Position numbers and translations under genes: made by a program
Assembly: GCA_963739345.1 (NCBI GenBank)
Contig: CAVUAA010000001.1
Span: 248,001-312,000 of the forward strand
Length of the DNA: 64,000 nucleotides
From: CAVUAA01 sp963739345
Lineage (GTDB): Bacteria > Chlamydiota > Chlamydiia > Chlamydiales > JAFEGQ01
Direction of reading: 5' to 3'
Notes under the pieces: model-generated
Seen by the model: the letters and a program-made list of their open reading frames with translations, nothing else
The model's database searches: none
Told to the model about the DNA's origin: nothing
In this document: piece after piece, positions 9,569-18,199 of the stretch
How the letters are laid out: the number at the start of each line of letters is the position of its first letter
Numbering within the stretch: the stretch's first letter is position 1

Positions 9569-11657
9569 TTAGGAGTTGACGAGGGTGGCTTTGCGGCTAA
9601 GCTTGATCTGGCCACGCTCGTTAATATCTAGGACTTTGACGTCGATAGCGTCACCCACCTTGGCAAATTGGGAGGTGTCTTCGACACGCCCTTCGTCAAG
9701 CTCGGAGACGTGGCAAAGGCCTTCTTTACCGGGGAGAATCTCGACAAAGAGGCCAAATGGCACGACGCCGGCCACTTTGCCGTGGTAAACGCGTCCCACT
9801 TCGATGTCGGCGGTGAGGCCGTCAATGATCTGCTTGGCTCGGTCCAGCCCTGCTGCGTTGGCAGAGGCTAGGCTGATGAGACCGTCATCGTTGATATTGA
9901 TCTCGACGCCGGTCTCGTCGACGATGGCGCGGATCTGCTTGCCCCCAGGGCCAATGATGGTGCCGATCTTAGACGGATGAATCTGGACGGTTTCGATGCG
10001 GGGCGCGTGAGCGGCGAGCTCTTTCTTGTGCTCGGGCGCAATCGCTAGCATCTTGTCGAGAATGTGGATCCGTCCATCTTTGGCCTGCATGAGTGCGGAC
10101 GCCATGATTTCATGGGTGATCCCCTCTACCTTGATGTCCATTTGGAAGGCGGTGATCCCCTCTTTGTCACCCGTGATCTTGAAGTCCATGTCGCCAAGGA
10201 AGTCTTCGACGCCAAGGATGTCAGAGAGGATGGTGTGCTTGTCTTCTTCTAGAATGAGTCCCATGGCGATGCCGGCGATCGGTCGCTTAATCGGCACACC
10301 AGCTTCCATCATAGCGAGGCAGCCGCCACAGACGGAGGCCATCGACGAGGAGCCGTTGGATTCGGTGATGTTGGATTCGATCCGGATGACGTAGGGAAAC
10401 TCTTCGCGAGAGGGGAGTGCTGCTTGCAGCGCCCGCTCGGCTAGCTTTCCGTGGCCCACTTCGCGCCGTCCTGCTGGTCCCATCCGTCCAACTTCTCCAA
10501 CGGAGAAGGGGGGGAAGGAGTACTGGAGGTAGAAGTGGCGCTGTCCCTGCTCGTTGAGGTCTTCGAAACGCTGCGCCATGGTGTCACCACCAAGGGTGCA
10601 GACGGCTACGGCTTGCGTCTCGCCCCGTGTGAAGAGGGAGCTTCCGTGGGTGCGAGGGAAGTATCCCCTGTTCGACGGAAATTTGGCGGATGTCAGTTGG
10701 ACTCCGTCCGTCAGGACGCACTTGGCTGTCGACCGTCCTGCGGCGCATGACGCGCGACTGTAGCTTCTTGAAGGCCATCTTGACGTTGAGGGCGGTGTGC
10801 TTCGATCCATCGGGACAAAGCGCATCAATGACCTCAGTGCGGATGGCGTCGATGGCTTCAGACCGCTTCTTCTTGCCGGTGAGCGCCATCGCTTCAGTGA
10901 GCTGTGCCTCAGCGGCTGCTGCGATCGCCTTATGAGTGGCTTCAGGAATCGGGCGGAGGCCAGCGCGGTTCTTAGGCTTGCCAATCTCTTTCTGCCATTC
11001 GGCTAGAGCGTGGCAGATCACTTTGATCGACTCATGACCGGTCTCAATGGCGGAGAGCACCTCTTCTTCTGTGAGGAAGTCGCAGTACCCTTCAATCATG
11101 AGGATGGCATCTTCGGTTCCGGCCAAAATGAGGTCGAGATCAGACTTTGGCAGTTGCTCGATCGTGGGGTTGATGACAAACTGGCCGTCGATCCGCCCAA
11201 CGCGGACTGCACCGATCGGCTTGATGAGGGGAATTTCTGAGATGACCAGCGCTGCTGAGGCGGCGCAGATGGCTAGCACGTCAGTCTTATGTACTCCATC
11301 GTATGACCAGACGTAGGCGAGGAGCTGAGTGTCGTGGTAGAAGCCCTTCTCGAACATGGGGCGGATGGGGCGGTCGATAAGGCGGCAGACGAGCGTCTCA
11401 CGCTCAGTGGGACGACCTTCTCGCTTGATGAAGCCACCAAGAGTCTTACCGGCTGAGGAGAACTTTTCTTGATAATCGACCCGTAAGGGGAGGAAGTCGA
11501 TGTCCTCTTTAGGCTCTGGGCTCATGCAGGCGGTTCCGAAGACGACGGTGTCGTCCACTTGCAACCAAACCGCGCCGCCTGCCTGACGGGCAATTTTGCC
11601 TGTCTCAAACGTAAGCTCTTGACCGCCAATGGTTATTGTCTTCTTACTGATAGTCAT
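9569..11657 (-). CDS. pnp: Polyribonucleotide nucleotidyltransferase (PNPase), frame broken by one surplus base
   Basis: A 3'-5' phosphorolytic exoribonuclease for mRNA decay. The first part (from ATG 11657) starts MTISKKTITIGGQELTFETG and covers the first RNase PH domain and the helical linker. The second part has the second RNase PH core (THGSSLFTRGETQ, GDMDFKITG), a KH domain (SKIGTIIGPGGKQIR) and a C-terminal S1 domain (GRVYHGKVAGVVPFGLFVEI). The two parts are in different frames; dropping one base from the GGG run at 10656-10658 restores GILPRTHGSSLF. With that correction the protein is about 695 residues, the normal size. As the break is within a homopolymer in a normally conserved gene, I regard it as a probable sequence error. 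It lies downstream of rpsO. Confidence 0.9.
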
Positions 11658-11678
11658 AGGTTTACCTCTTTTGGTGTG

Positions 11679-11754
11679 GAGGCAGCAGGGAGTAGAAAGC
11701 AGAGAACAGATCTCGAGATATCGAGACCTGTTCTCTGAGTTCTACAACTGCCTC
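11679..11754 (-). promoter_or_regulatory. Long leader hairpin between rpsO and pnp (RNase III-type)
   Basis: The rpsO-pnp gap forms a nested stem: GAGGCAG (11679-11685) pairs with CTGCCTC (11748-11754), GTAGAA with TTCTAC, CAGAGAACAG with CTGTTCTCTG, and TCTCGA with TCGAGA at the tip. There is no T-run, so this is not a terminator. In E. coli a long stem at the same place is cut by RNase III and allows PNPase to repress its own mRNA. The structure is seen; that it works the same way here is inference by position. Confidence 0.7.
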
Positions 11755-11764
11755 ATTAAATGCA

Positions 11765-12034
11765 TTACTTTCTTAGATTCAGGCGCTTGATGAGCGTCTG
11801 GTATCTCTCTGTGTCTGTGCTGTTTAGGTAGTCAAGTAGCTTGCGCCGCTGTCCTACTAGCTTCAATAGTGCCAATCTCGCCCCGTGGTCCTTGGGACTT
11901 TTCTTAAGATGGTCTGTCAGCTCCGTAATCCGCTCAGTTAGAATGGCGATCTGTACGTCAGCCGAACCAGTATCCTTCTCATGAAGCTGGAACTTCTTAG
12001 TAATCTCTTCCTTAGTGCCTTTGTCTAGAGACAT
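11765..12034 (-). CDS. rpsO: 30S ribosomal protein S15
   Basis: Binds the central domain of 16S rRNA early in small-subunit assembly. The 89-residue product is full length, starts MSLDKGTKEEITKKFQLHEK and contains the family segments DTGSADVQIAILTERI, LTDHLKKSPKDHGARLALL and RRKLLDYL. AAGGGGAAACC precedes the ATG as ribosome-binding site. It is the first gene of the rpsO-pnp unit and lies divergent from tadA. Confidence 0.97.
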   Translation of the reverse strand: MSLDKGTKEEITKKFQLHEKDTGSADVQIAILTERITELTDHLKKSPKDHGARLALLKLVGQRRKLLDYLNSTDTERYQTLIKRLNLRK

Positions 12035-12105
12035 TGGTTTCCCCTTGGGTGCTCTGTTCGAAGATACTCATTGTAGCACACCTACGTCCCAAGAGTCAAG
12101 AGGTA

Positions 12106-12134
12106 TGGTCAGAAGCTCGCTCTTCCCCTATAAT
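12106..12134 (+). promoter_or_regulatory. Sigma-70-type promoter of tadA
   Basis: TGGTCA (12106-12111) and a perfect TATAAT (12129-12134) are spaced by 17 bases. The tadA ATG is at 12141, only six bases past the -10 box, so transcription should start at or very near the start codon. No Shine-Dalgarno sequence can be placed between them. Confidence 0.65.
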
Positions 12135-12140
12135 ACGCCC

Positions 12141-12605
12141 ATGAACGATACCGATCATCGATTTATGGGGGAAGCGCTGAAGGAAGCGCGGCAGGCATAT
12201 GAGCTGCGGGAGGTGCCTATTGGCGCGGTCCTGGTTCACGACGGGCATGTGATTGCTCGCGGTCATAATCAGGTGGAGCTGCTAAAAGACGCCACCGCCC
12301 ACGCCGAAATGCTCTGTCTTACGGGCGGCAGCTCCCGACTTGATAACTGGCGCCTGCTTGACGCTACCCTATATTGTACGATGGAGCCGTGCAGTATGTG
12401 CGCGGGGGCGATGCTCCTCTCCCGCCTTAAGCGGTTGGTCTGGGGAGCGCCCGACCTGCGCCACGGCGCCCATGGTTCGTGGTGTGATCTCTTCACCAAG
12501 AAGCATCCCACGCATACCATTGAAGTCATAACAGGTGTTCGAGAGGCAGAATCAGCCGACCTTCTTCGCCAGTTTTTTCAGGAGCGCAGATGCACGACCT
12601 GCTAG
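12141..12605 (+). CDS. tadA: tRNA-specific adenosine deaminase
   Basis: Converts adenosine 34 to inosine in tRNA-Arg(ACG). The 154-residue product has the zinc deaminase motifs HAEM (His and catalytic Glu) and PCSMCAGAM (two zinc cysteines), in the normal spacing. I chose ATG 12141 (MNDTDHRFMGEALKEA), which matches the family start; the longer open frame upstream is not conserved-looking and runs through the promoter. Its 3' end overlaps the next gene by 16 bases. Apparently leaderless. Confidence 0.93.
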   Translation: MNDTDHRFMGEALKEARQAYELREVPIGAVLVHDGHVIARGHNQVELLKDATAHAEMLCLTGGSSRLDNWRLLDATLYCTMEPCSMCAGAMLLSRLKRLVWGAPDLRHGAHGSWCDLFTKKHPTHTIEVITGVREAESADLLRQFFQERRCTTC

Positions 12606-12805
12606 ACCTCATCGAAGAAATTGAGCAGGGCCAATATGAGAAGCTTCTCGCCTTTGGACGGAAAATCCGCCCGAATCTAACGGAAGAGGATCTTCTCCAG
12701 CCCAATGATTATCCCGAACTCGAGGGCAATCCTGAGTTTCGCCACGAAGAGGGTGTGTTGGAAGGGATCCGCACGGTCAAGGCGGCCGTGAGGAACCCCC
12801 ACTGA
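12590..12805 (+). CDS. Small conserved chlamydial protein after tadA
   Basis: A 71-residue acidic soluble protein (MHDLLDLIEEIEQGQYEKLL), with a central LTEEDLLQPNDYPELE and a C-terminal basic tail. From memory, a small hypothetical gene occupies the same place after tadA in Chlamydia (CT845), and this looks like its counterpart. It overlaps tadA and is probably translated from the same mRNA. No domain or function is recognised. Confidence 0.7.
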   Translation: MHDLLDLIEEIEQGQYEKLLAFGRKIRPNLTEEDLLQPNDYPELEGNPEFRHEEGVLEGIRTVKAAVRNPH

Positions 12806-12978
12806 GTGAAGACTCACCATGAGAAGAAAGATCTTTCAGATATCGAGGGGGCAGACTGTCTCCACCTCATAAAATAGGCTATTTCGCCGCACGTAGTGAA
12901 ATTTTTGTTTGGGAAATAATGCCTTGGCCGGTATGACGTGGAGCTAGAGCACTGAAAAGCGGTGTATGAGGTATTGAA

Positions 12979-13380
12979 ATGACTAAAGCAGATGCATTAG
13001 CAAGAAACAAGTGGGTCTCCCTACTGGTAAGACTCACCGTTATCGTCCTGTTTGGCGGTTTAGCGATTCAAACATGGATCGATGGGCCAGGAGCGTTTGT
13101 TGAAACGTTGCACGGGCAGCTGGATCCTTCGGGCTTTCCCCACTGGATCACAACAGCGTTTGGATGGGGCCTTCCTTTCATCCAAGCATTTTTAGCGATC
13201 TGGTTGATCGTTGGCTACAAGCTCAAGGCGGCATGGTTTGCGTCGGGGCTTCTCCTCATTGCGTTTGGTTTTGGTCAGTTGATCACGCCAAACCCGGTGA
13301 TGGCACTGTTCAGCTACTTAGGCCTGCTCTTCCCGATTATTGGCCTATATGCGAGTCACGCTGACAATGTGCACGCCTAG
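12979..13380 (+). CDS. DoxX-like four-helix membrane protein (copy 1)
   Basis: The 133-residue protein has four hydrophobic helices in the DoxX/TQO small subunit pattern: VSLLVRLTVIVLFGGLAI, the GFPHWITTAFGWGLPFIQ loop and helix, LKAAWFASGLLLIAFGFG and a final helix with LFSYLGLLFPIIGLY. DoxX relatives occur in quinone-linked membrane redox systems, but many are of unknown role. It is paralogous to the next gene: both have the G-F-P-H-W-I motif after the first helix. Preceded by a 173-base gap with no obvious gene. Confidence 0.75.
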   Translation: MTKADALARNKWVSLLVRLTVIVLFGGLAIQTWIDGPGAFVETLHGQLDPSGFPHWITTAFGWGLPFIQAFLAIWLIVGYKLKAAWFASGLLLIAFGFGQLITPNPVMALFSYLGLLFPIIGLYASHADNVHA

Positions 13381-13428
13381 GGCAGGAGAGAAAGAGGCGA
13401 TGATGAAATTACTGAATGAGGTTTGAAG

Positions 13429-13860
13429 ATGGCTAAAGAAGAGAAGAAGTATTGCTGTGAGTGGGCGTCGATCCTCCTGAGGATCGCCTTTATCGTCCTG
13501 TTAGTCACAGCCGGAGTGAGTAAGTGGATCAACGGGGCAGGTGACTCTGCCGCCTCTATCCAGCAGATGTTTCAGGGGAGCGGTTTCCCCCATTGGATTG
13601 TTTGGCTCTACTCATGGGCGATTCCTTACATCGAGGTGGTCCTTGCGGGATTATTGGTTTTTGGCATCGGACTGAGATTTGTCTGGTTTCTGGTTGGGTT
13701 CTACTTTGTGACTCTTGGCTTTGGCGCCACCGTCGCCGGTCAGCACCTGCTTGGTGGTGCAAACTACCTGTTTGTCTTGTTAGCCGTTGTTGGCGTCTGG
13801 GTGAGCGGGAAAGACGATTGGAAGTTCGGCATCGACTTTGCCCGCCTCCGCCGTCGCTAA
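13429..13860 (+). CDS. DoxX-like four-helix membrane protein (copy 2)
   Basis: A 143-residue paralogue of the preceding gene with the same four-helix plan: SILLRIAFIVLLVTAGVSKW, SGFPHWIVWLYSWAIPYIE, FVWFLVGFYFVTLGFG and a last helix YLFVLLAVVGVWVSG, ending in a basic tail. I chose ATG 13429, which has GAGG seven bases upstream. The pair probably arose by tandem duplication. A strong terminator follows at once. Confidence 0.75.
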   Translation: MAKEEKKYCCEWASILLRIAFIVLLVTAGVSKWINGAGDSAASIQQMFQGSGFPHWIVWLYSWAIPYIEVVLAGLLVFGIGLRFVWFLVGFYFVTLGFGATVAGQHLLGGANYLFVLLAVVGVWVSGKDDWKFGIDFARLRRR

Positions 13861-13887
13861 AGTTTCATACTAGACTTAAGTGAGGAC

Positions 13888-13927
13888 AACCCTGTGCCCC
13901 TTCGGGAGCACAGGGTTATTTTTTTTT
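13888..13927 (+). terminator. Rho-independent terminator of the DoxX-like pair
   Basis: AACCCTGTGC and GCACAGGGTT form a ten-base stem closed by CCCTTCGGGA, followed by A and a run of nine T on the plus strand. The stop codon of the convergent rhomboid gene lies inside the distal part. Confidence 0.9.
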
Positions 13928-14635
13928 AAAGGGACGGCGAATCTTGTGGCCGACGCCGCCAAGCCAGTGATCAAACCGGTGGGTGAACTGGAAGGGGCCG
14001 CGTAGATCCCAACCAAAGACTGAGTAGATGTAGCCAACGAGGGCGCCAAGGATGTTGGCTGTGGCGTAGATGTAGGCATCACCACTCAGGTCTAAAAGGA
14101 GATTAAGGCCGAGGAGACCAAGGACGAGGAATTTGGCCCGAATGGGGACCATCATGAAGAGAAGCAGTTGCATGTTAGGATCAAACATGGTCCAGGCGAC
14201 GAGAAGGCCGTAGACGGCGCATGCTGCGCCGGCTAAAACGCCCCCTCCTCCTCCAATAAAGGCGGCAAGGGTCATCGCTCCGCCACCGGCGACAATGCCA
14301 GAGGTGAAGAAAAGGCGTAAAAAAGGACCTTTACCCACTCGGTCGACGAGGAGGCCACCGATTACCCAGATGAGATAGAGCTGGATGAGGAGGTAGAATG
14401 CGAAGTAAAAACTTATTTGCGCAGGAACGACAAAAAGAAAAGTAAAGAGTTGCCAGAGGTACCCTTTGGTGAGCCCCCACAGGCTGAGGCTGAGGAGGTT
14501 TTGGGGAGTGTAGAGGCCTAAGATGGGAGAAAAGATTTGACTGGTGAGGGCAATGGCCAGGCCGGCCCCAAGGAGGGTCCAGACGAGGAGTCTGACGGTG
14601 GGATGAGCAGGGGCTGGTGTAAAACGTCTTTGCAT
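13916..14635 (-). CDS. Rhomboid-family membrane protein lacking catalytic residues
   Basis: A 239-residue polytopic protein with the rhomboid plan: first helix VRLLVWTLLGAGLAIAL, the GYLWQLFTFLFV loop segment, and six or more helices, ending in a basic tail HKIRRPFKKK. Where active rhomboids have GxSG, this has GAAC (136-139), with alanine at the serine position, and where they have the helix-6 histidine it has asparagine 194 (ATANILGALVG). So it should be a proteolytically dead relative, possibly a membrane chaperone or adaptor like eukaryotic pseudo-rhomboids; that role is inference. Divergent from the malic enzyme gene. Confidence 0.75.
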   Translation of the reverse strand: MQRRFTPAPAHPTVRLLVWTLLGAGLAIALTSQIFSPILGLYTPQNLLSLSLWGLTKGYLWQLFTFLFVVPAQISFYFAFYLLIQLYLIWVIGGLLVDRVGKGPFLRLFFTSGIVAGGGAMTLAAFIGGGGGVLAGAACAVYGLLVAWTMFDPNMQLLLFMMVPIRAKFLVLGLLGLNLLLDLSGDAYIYATANILGALVGYIYSVFGWDLRGPFQFTHRFDHWLGGVGHKIRRPFKKK

Positions 14636-14717
14636 AGGTGAGAAATTCGTTGCGTCGTAGCATGCAGTATCTTAGAATTGATGGGTAGCTCAATTCCCCG
14701 TAGGAGATATTTGATTG

Positions 14718-15878
14718 ATGAGTTCTCACAGCGAACGTGCCATGCAGCTCCACCGAGACAATCGAGGAAAGATTGAAATTGCTTTGAAGGTGCCGTGCGA
14801 GACGGCAGATGATCTCTCGGCGGCCTACACGCCGGGTGTAGCAGCCCCTTGTCTGGCGATTGCGGATGATGTGAAGCTGGCGGACGAATTGACGTTCAAA
14901 CGGAACACGGTGGCGGTGGTGACGGATGGGACGGCGGTGTTAGGGCTTGGTGATATTGGGCCAGAAGCCTCGCTTCCTGTAATGGAAGGGAAGTGCCTCC
15001 TCTTTAAGCGGTACGGCAACGTGGATGCGTGGCCAATCTGTTTGGGAACGAAGGATGTGGATGCGATTGTTGAGACGGTGCGCAACATCGCCCCTGGTTT
15101 TGGGGGGATCAATTTGGAAGACATTGCAGCGCCGCGCTGTTTTGAGATTTTGGCCCGTTTGCAAGATTTGGGCATTCCGGTTTTCCACGACGACCAGGAC
15201 GGGACGGCGATTGCGACGTTGGCGGCGCTGATCAATGCGGCTAAGGTTGTTGGGAAGGAACTGGGAGAGCTGAGAGTGGTCATCTCGGGTGCGGGAGCGG
15301 CTGGGGTTGCAGTGGGGCGGATCTTGCCGGTGGGCGATGTGATTCTGTGTGATCGAAAGGGGACGATTCACAGCGGACGGACCAATCTGACGGCGGCCAA
15401 GCAAGCGACGCTGACCTGGAGCAATCGTGACGATTTTGCGGGGACGTTGCAGGAGGCGATGCGGGGCGCTGATGTATTCATCGGAGTGAGTCAAAAAGGA
15501 CTGCTTAGTGCTGAAGATGTCTCTGCGATGGGACGGGATCCGATTGTGTTGGCGATGGCTAACCCGGAGCCTGAGATCATGCCCGATGAGGCGAAGGCTG
15601 GAGGTGCCGCGGTCGTTGCCACTGGGCGGAGCGATTTCCCCAATCAAGTGAATAATGTGGTTGTTTTCCCTGGTCTGTTCCGCGGCGCGCTCGATGCGGG
15701 TGTGGAGCGGTTGACCGATGAGATGTTCTTGGCGGCAGCTCACGCATTGGCTGGACTGATCGAGGAGCCGACGGCTGAAAAGATTATTCCTTCGATTCTC
15801 GACAAAGAATTCGACATTGCAGGTGTGGTGGCGGAAGCTGTACGGAATGCAGCTGCTCCGGTAACTGTTCAAGTTTAA
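14718..15878 (+). CDS. Malic enzyme (NAD-dependent short form)
   Basis: Oxidative decarboxylation of malate to pyruvate, linking C4 acids to acetyl-CoA or NAD(P)H supply. The 386-residue product is a short bacterial malic enzyme without the C-terminal phosphotransacetylase domain. Conserved parts are AAYTPGVAAPC, the VTDGTAVLGLGDIGP segment, the metal-binding VFHDDQDGTA and the Rossmann GAGAAGVAVGR. ATG 14718 is preferred; GGAGAT lies about 10 bases upstream. Cofactor preference cannot be decided from the sequence. Not closely linked to other carbon metabolism genes. Confidence 0.9.
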   Translation: MSSHSERAMQLHRDNRGKIEIALKVPCETADDLSAAYTPGVAAPCLAIADDVKLADELTFKRNTVAVVTDGTAVLGLGDIGPEASLPVMEGKCLLFKRYGNVDAWPICLGTKDVDAIVETVRNIAPGFGGINLEDIAAPRCFEILARLQDLGIPVFHDDQDGTAIATLAALINAAKVVGKELGELRVVISGAGAAGVAVGRILPVGDVILCDRKGTIHSGRTNLTAAKQATLTWSNRDDFAGTLQEAMRGADVFIGVSQKGLLSAEDVSAMGRDPIVLAMANPEPEIMPDEAKAGGAAVVATGRSDFPNQVNNVVVFPGLFRGALDAGVERLTDEMFLAAAHALAGLIEEPTAEKIIPSILDKEFDIAGVVAEAVRNAAAPVTVQV

Positions 15879-15936
15879 TTATGGTAGCTTGCTCGCGGGG
15901 GCCACAATCCACGCCAATTAAACCTGAACAATCACC

Positions 15937-15965
15937 TTGCTCAAAAATCGGTGTCGGTGCATAAT
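15937..15965 (+). promoter_or_regulatory. Sigma-70-type promoter of the rpmE-prfA operon
   Basis: TTGCTC (15937-15942) and CATAAT (15960-15965) stand 17 bases apart, 32 bases before the rpmE ATG. This fits a housekeeping promoter for the translation operon that follows. Confidence 0.6.
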
Positions 15966-15997
15966 GCGCCCCTAAAGATTACCTGGAGAGGCGCAGT

Positions 15998-16267
15998 ATG
16001 AGAGACGACATCCACCCTAAGTATCAAGAAGTACTCTTCGTTGATTCATCGACTGGCTATAAGTTTGTCTGCGGATCGACTGTACAGCCTGAAGAGAGGG
16101 AAGAATTTGAAGGGAAAGAGTATCCAGTTCTCCGTGTAGCGGTCTCTTCCAAATCTCACCCCGCCTACACTGGTGCTGCTCAGTTTGTTGACACCGAAGG
16201 GCGCATCGACAAGTTCCGTAAGCGCTATCAGCGTGGCGGGGCCAAGAAAAAGGCCGACGAGAAGTAA
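15998..16267 (+). CDS. rpmE: 50S ribosomal protein L31 type B
   Basis: An 89-residue ribosomal protein of the zinc-independent (C-minus) type: it lacks the CxxC pairs and begins MRDDIHPKYQEVLFVDSSTG. GGAGAGG stands before the ATG. First gene of a long rightward translation operon; the lysine-rich end (GGAKKKADEK) is usual. Confidence 0.92.
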   Translation: MRDDIHPKYQEVLFVDSSTGYKFVCGSTVQPEEREEFEGKEYPVLRVAVSSKSHPAYTGAAQFVDTEGRIDKFRKRYQRGGAKKKADEK

Positions 16268-16284
16268 CAGTCTCGCCCACATCT

Positions 16285-17349
16285 ATGAAAGAAAAAATTG
16301 CAAAGCTTGTGGCTCGCTTCAAGGAAGTGGAGGCGGAGCTTGGCGACCCGTCAGTTTTCGACGATCAGAAGCGGTATAAGGAGCTGACGCAGGAGCACAG
16401 CTATCTTGGACAGGTGAAAGAGACCTCAGAGGGGCTGGAGTCGCTTGAGAAGCAGCTGGCAGAGAACGACTTACTTCTTCGGGATGAGTTGGATGAGGAG
16501 CTGGTCGAGATGCTCAAAGGGGACTCAAGTGAGCTTGCCGTCGAGCAAGAGAAGCTCGAACTCAAACTGAAAGACTTGCTAGTCCCGCCAAGTCCAGACG
16601 ACCACCGTAACACGATTTTGGAGCTGCGTGCAGGAACAGGGGGCGATGAGGCGGCTCTATTTGTAGGCGACTGCGTCCGCATGTATCAGCTCTATGCTGA
16701 TGGAAAAGGGTGGAAGGTGGAGCGGCTTGGTGCCACGTCGTCGGAGGCGGGTGGCTTTAAGGAATACATCATGGTGGTCTCAGGTAATAATGCTTACCGT
16801 CTCCTCAAGAACGAGGGGGGAACTCACCGGGTGCAGCGGGTGCCGGCGACCGAGACGCAAGGGCGGGTCCACACATCGGCAATGACCGTGGCGGTGCTTA
16901 GAGAGCCAGACAAGGAAGAGGCGATTGAGATCGACGAGAAGGATCTGCGGATCGACAGGATGCGCGCTTCTGGTGCTGGGGGACAGCACGTCAACGTGAC
17001 CGACTCGGCCATCCGGATCACTCACCTTCCGACCGGAATTGTAACTACGTGTCAGGATGAAAAGAGTCAGCACAAGAACCGAGACCAGGCGATGCGGATG
17101 CTTGTGGCGAAATTAGCTGAGCACGAGCGGAAGAAGCGAGAGGCTGAGGTGGCTGCTACTCGCGCGGCGCAGGTGGGTTCGGGCGATCGGTCGGAGCGGA
17201 TCAGGACCTACAACTTTCCGCAAAACCGGATCACTGATCACCGGATCAACCTGACAAAGTACAACCTCGACCGGGTGATGAATGGTGACCTTGACGAGGT
17301 GATCCAGCCGCTAGTTCTCGAGTTTTATCAGCGGGAGCTATCTGAGTGA
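16285..17349 (+). CDS. prfA: Peptide chain release factor 1
   Basis: Recognises UAA and UAG stop codons and triggers peptide release. Full length at 354 residues. The codon-recognition tripeptide PAT is in RVPATETQGRVHTSA and the catalytic GGQ in ASGAGGQHVN; the glutamine there is the target of PrmC, encoded next. It starts 17 bases after rpmE and its stop overlaps the GTG start of prmC (GTGA). Confidence 0.97.
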   Translation: MKEKIAKLVARFKEVEAELGDPSVFDDQKRYKELTQEHSYLGQVKETSEGLESLEKQLAENDLLLRDELDEELVEMLKGDSSELAVEQEKLELKLKDLLVPPSPDDHRNTILELRAGTGGDEAALFVGDCVRMYQLYADGKGWKVERLGATSSEAGGFKEYIMVVSGNNAYRLLKNEGGTHRVQRVPATETQGRVHTSAMTVAVLREPDKEEAIEIDEKDLRIDRMRASGAGGQHVNVTDSAIRITHLPTGIVTTCQDEKSQHKNRDQAMRMLVAKLAEHERKKREAEVAATRAAQVGSGDRSERIRTYNFPQNRITDHRINLTKYNLDRVMNGDLDEVIQPLVLEFYQRELSE

Positions 17350-18179
17350 AGACGGTGCTCGAGCTGCTCCGTTTGAGCACGAGCTACCTTTCGGAGAGGG
17401 AGGTGCCGGCGGCTGCGCGGGCTGCCGAAGAGGTGATTGGGGCGGCACTTAACATGCCCCGCCTTGACCTCTACCTCCACTTTGATAAACCGGTCACTCC
17501 AGAAGAGACAGTGCGCTGCCGAGAACTGCTCGAGCGGAGAGGAAAGCGGGAACCGATCCAATATTTGACAGGTGAAGTGGAGTTCTACGACTGTACGTTG
17601 CGGGTGACGCCGGCGGTGCTTATTCCCCGACCAGAGACTGAGCAGCTGGTTGAAATGGTGGCTGCTGCCATCGAGCCGGATGGGAAAGAGCTTTGGGATG
17701 TCTGCTGTGGGTCGGGCTGCATCGCCATAGCGTTAAAGAAAAAGTTTCCTATGCTGCGCGTGGTGGCTAGCGATATCTCTGCCGAGGCGTTGGCTGTAGC
17801 TCGGGAGAACGCGGCGCGCAATGGGGTGGAAATTGAGTTCCTTGAAGGGGACCTTTTGGCGCCATTTGAGGGGAGAGAGGCGGACTATGTGGTGTGCAAT
17901 CCTCCCTATGTCACAGAGGCCGAATACAGCGCTCTAGAGCCCGAGGTGCGCGATCACGAGCCAGTAGGCGCGTTGATTTCAGGTAGCTCGGGATTAGAGG
18001 TTTATAAGCGTCTAGCGGACGGGCTTCCCCCACTGCTTAGGGGGGGAGGGCGCGCCTGGTTCGAGATGGGGACTGGGCAGGGGACGGGGGTCAAAGAGTT
18101 ATTTTCTGCTTTTAAGTCACTGGTTGAGTGTGATTGGGCGGGCCACGAAAGATTCTTTTCGCTTGAAAAGTTAGTCTGA
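17346..18179 (+). CDS. prmC: Release factor glutamine methyltransferase
   Basis: Methylates the glutamine of the GGQ motif of release factors with S-adenosylmethionine. The 277-residue protein has an N-terminal helical part, the SAM-binding motif WDVCCGSGCIAIAL and the active-site NPPY (VVCNPPYVTEAEY) that holds the target glutamine. GTG start inside the prfA stop, so the enzyme is coupled to its substrate's gene. Confidence 0.95.
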   Translation: MKTVLELLRLSTSYLSEREVPAAARAAEEVIGAALNMPRLDLYLHFDKPVTPEETVRCRELLERRGKREPIQYLTGEVEFYDCTLRVTPAVLIPRPETEQLVEMVAAAIEPDGKELWDVCCGSGCIAIALKKKFPMLRVVASDISAEALAVARENAARNGVEIEFLEGDLLAPFEGREADYVVCNPPYVTEAEYSALEPEVRDHEPVGALISGSSGLEVYKRLADGLPPLLRGGGRAWFEMGTGQGTGVKELFSAFKSLVECDWAGHERFFSLEKLV

Positions 18180-18199
18180 TACAGCTATTTTATCCTCTT

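Noticed and set aside
14940..15872. Minus-strand open frame of 310 codons inside the malic enzyme gene
   Set aside because: Shadow of a clear enzyme gene; no conserved motif and no ribosome-binding site.
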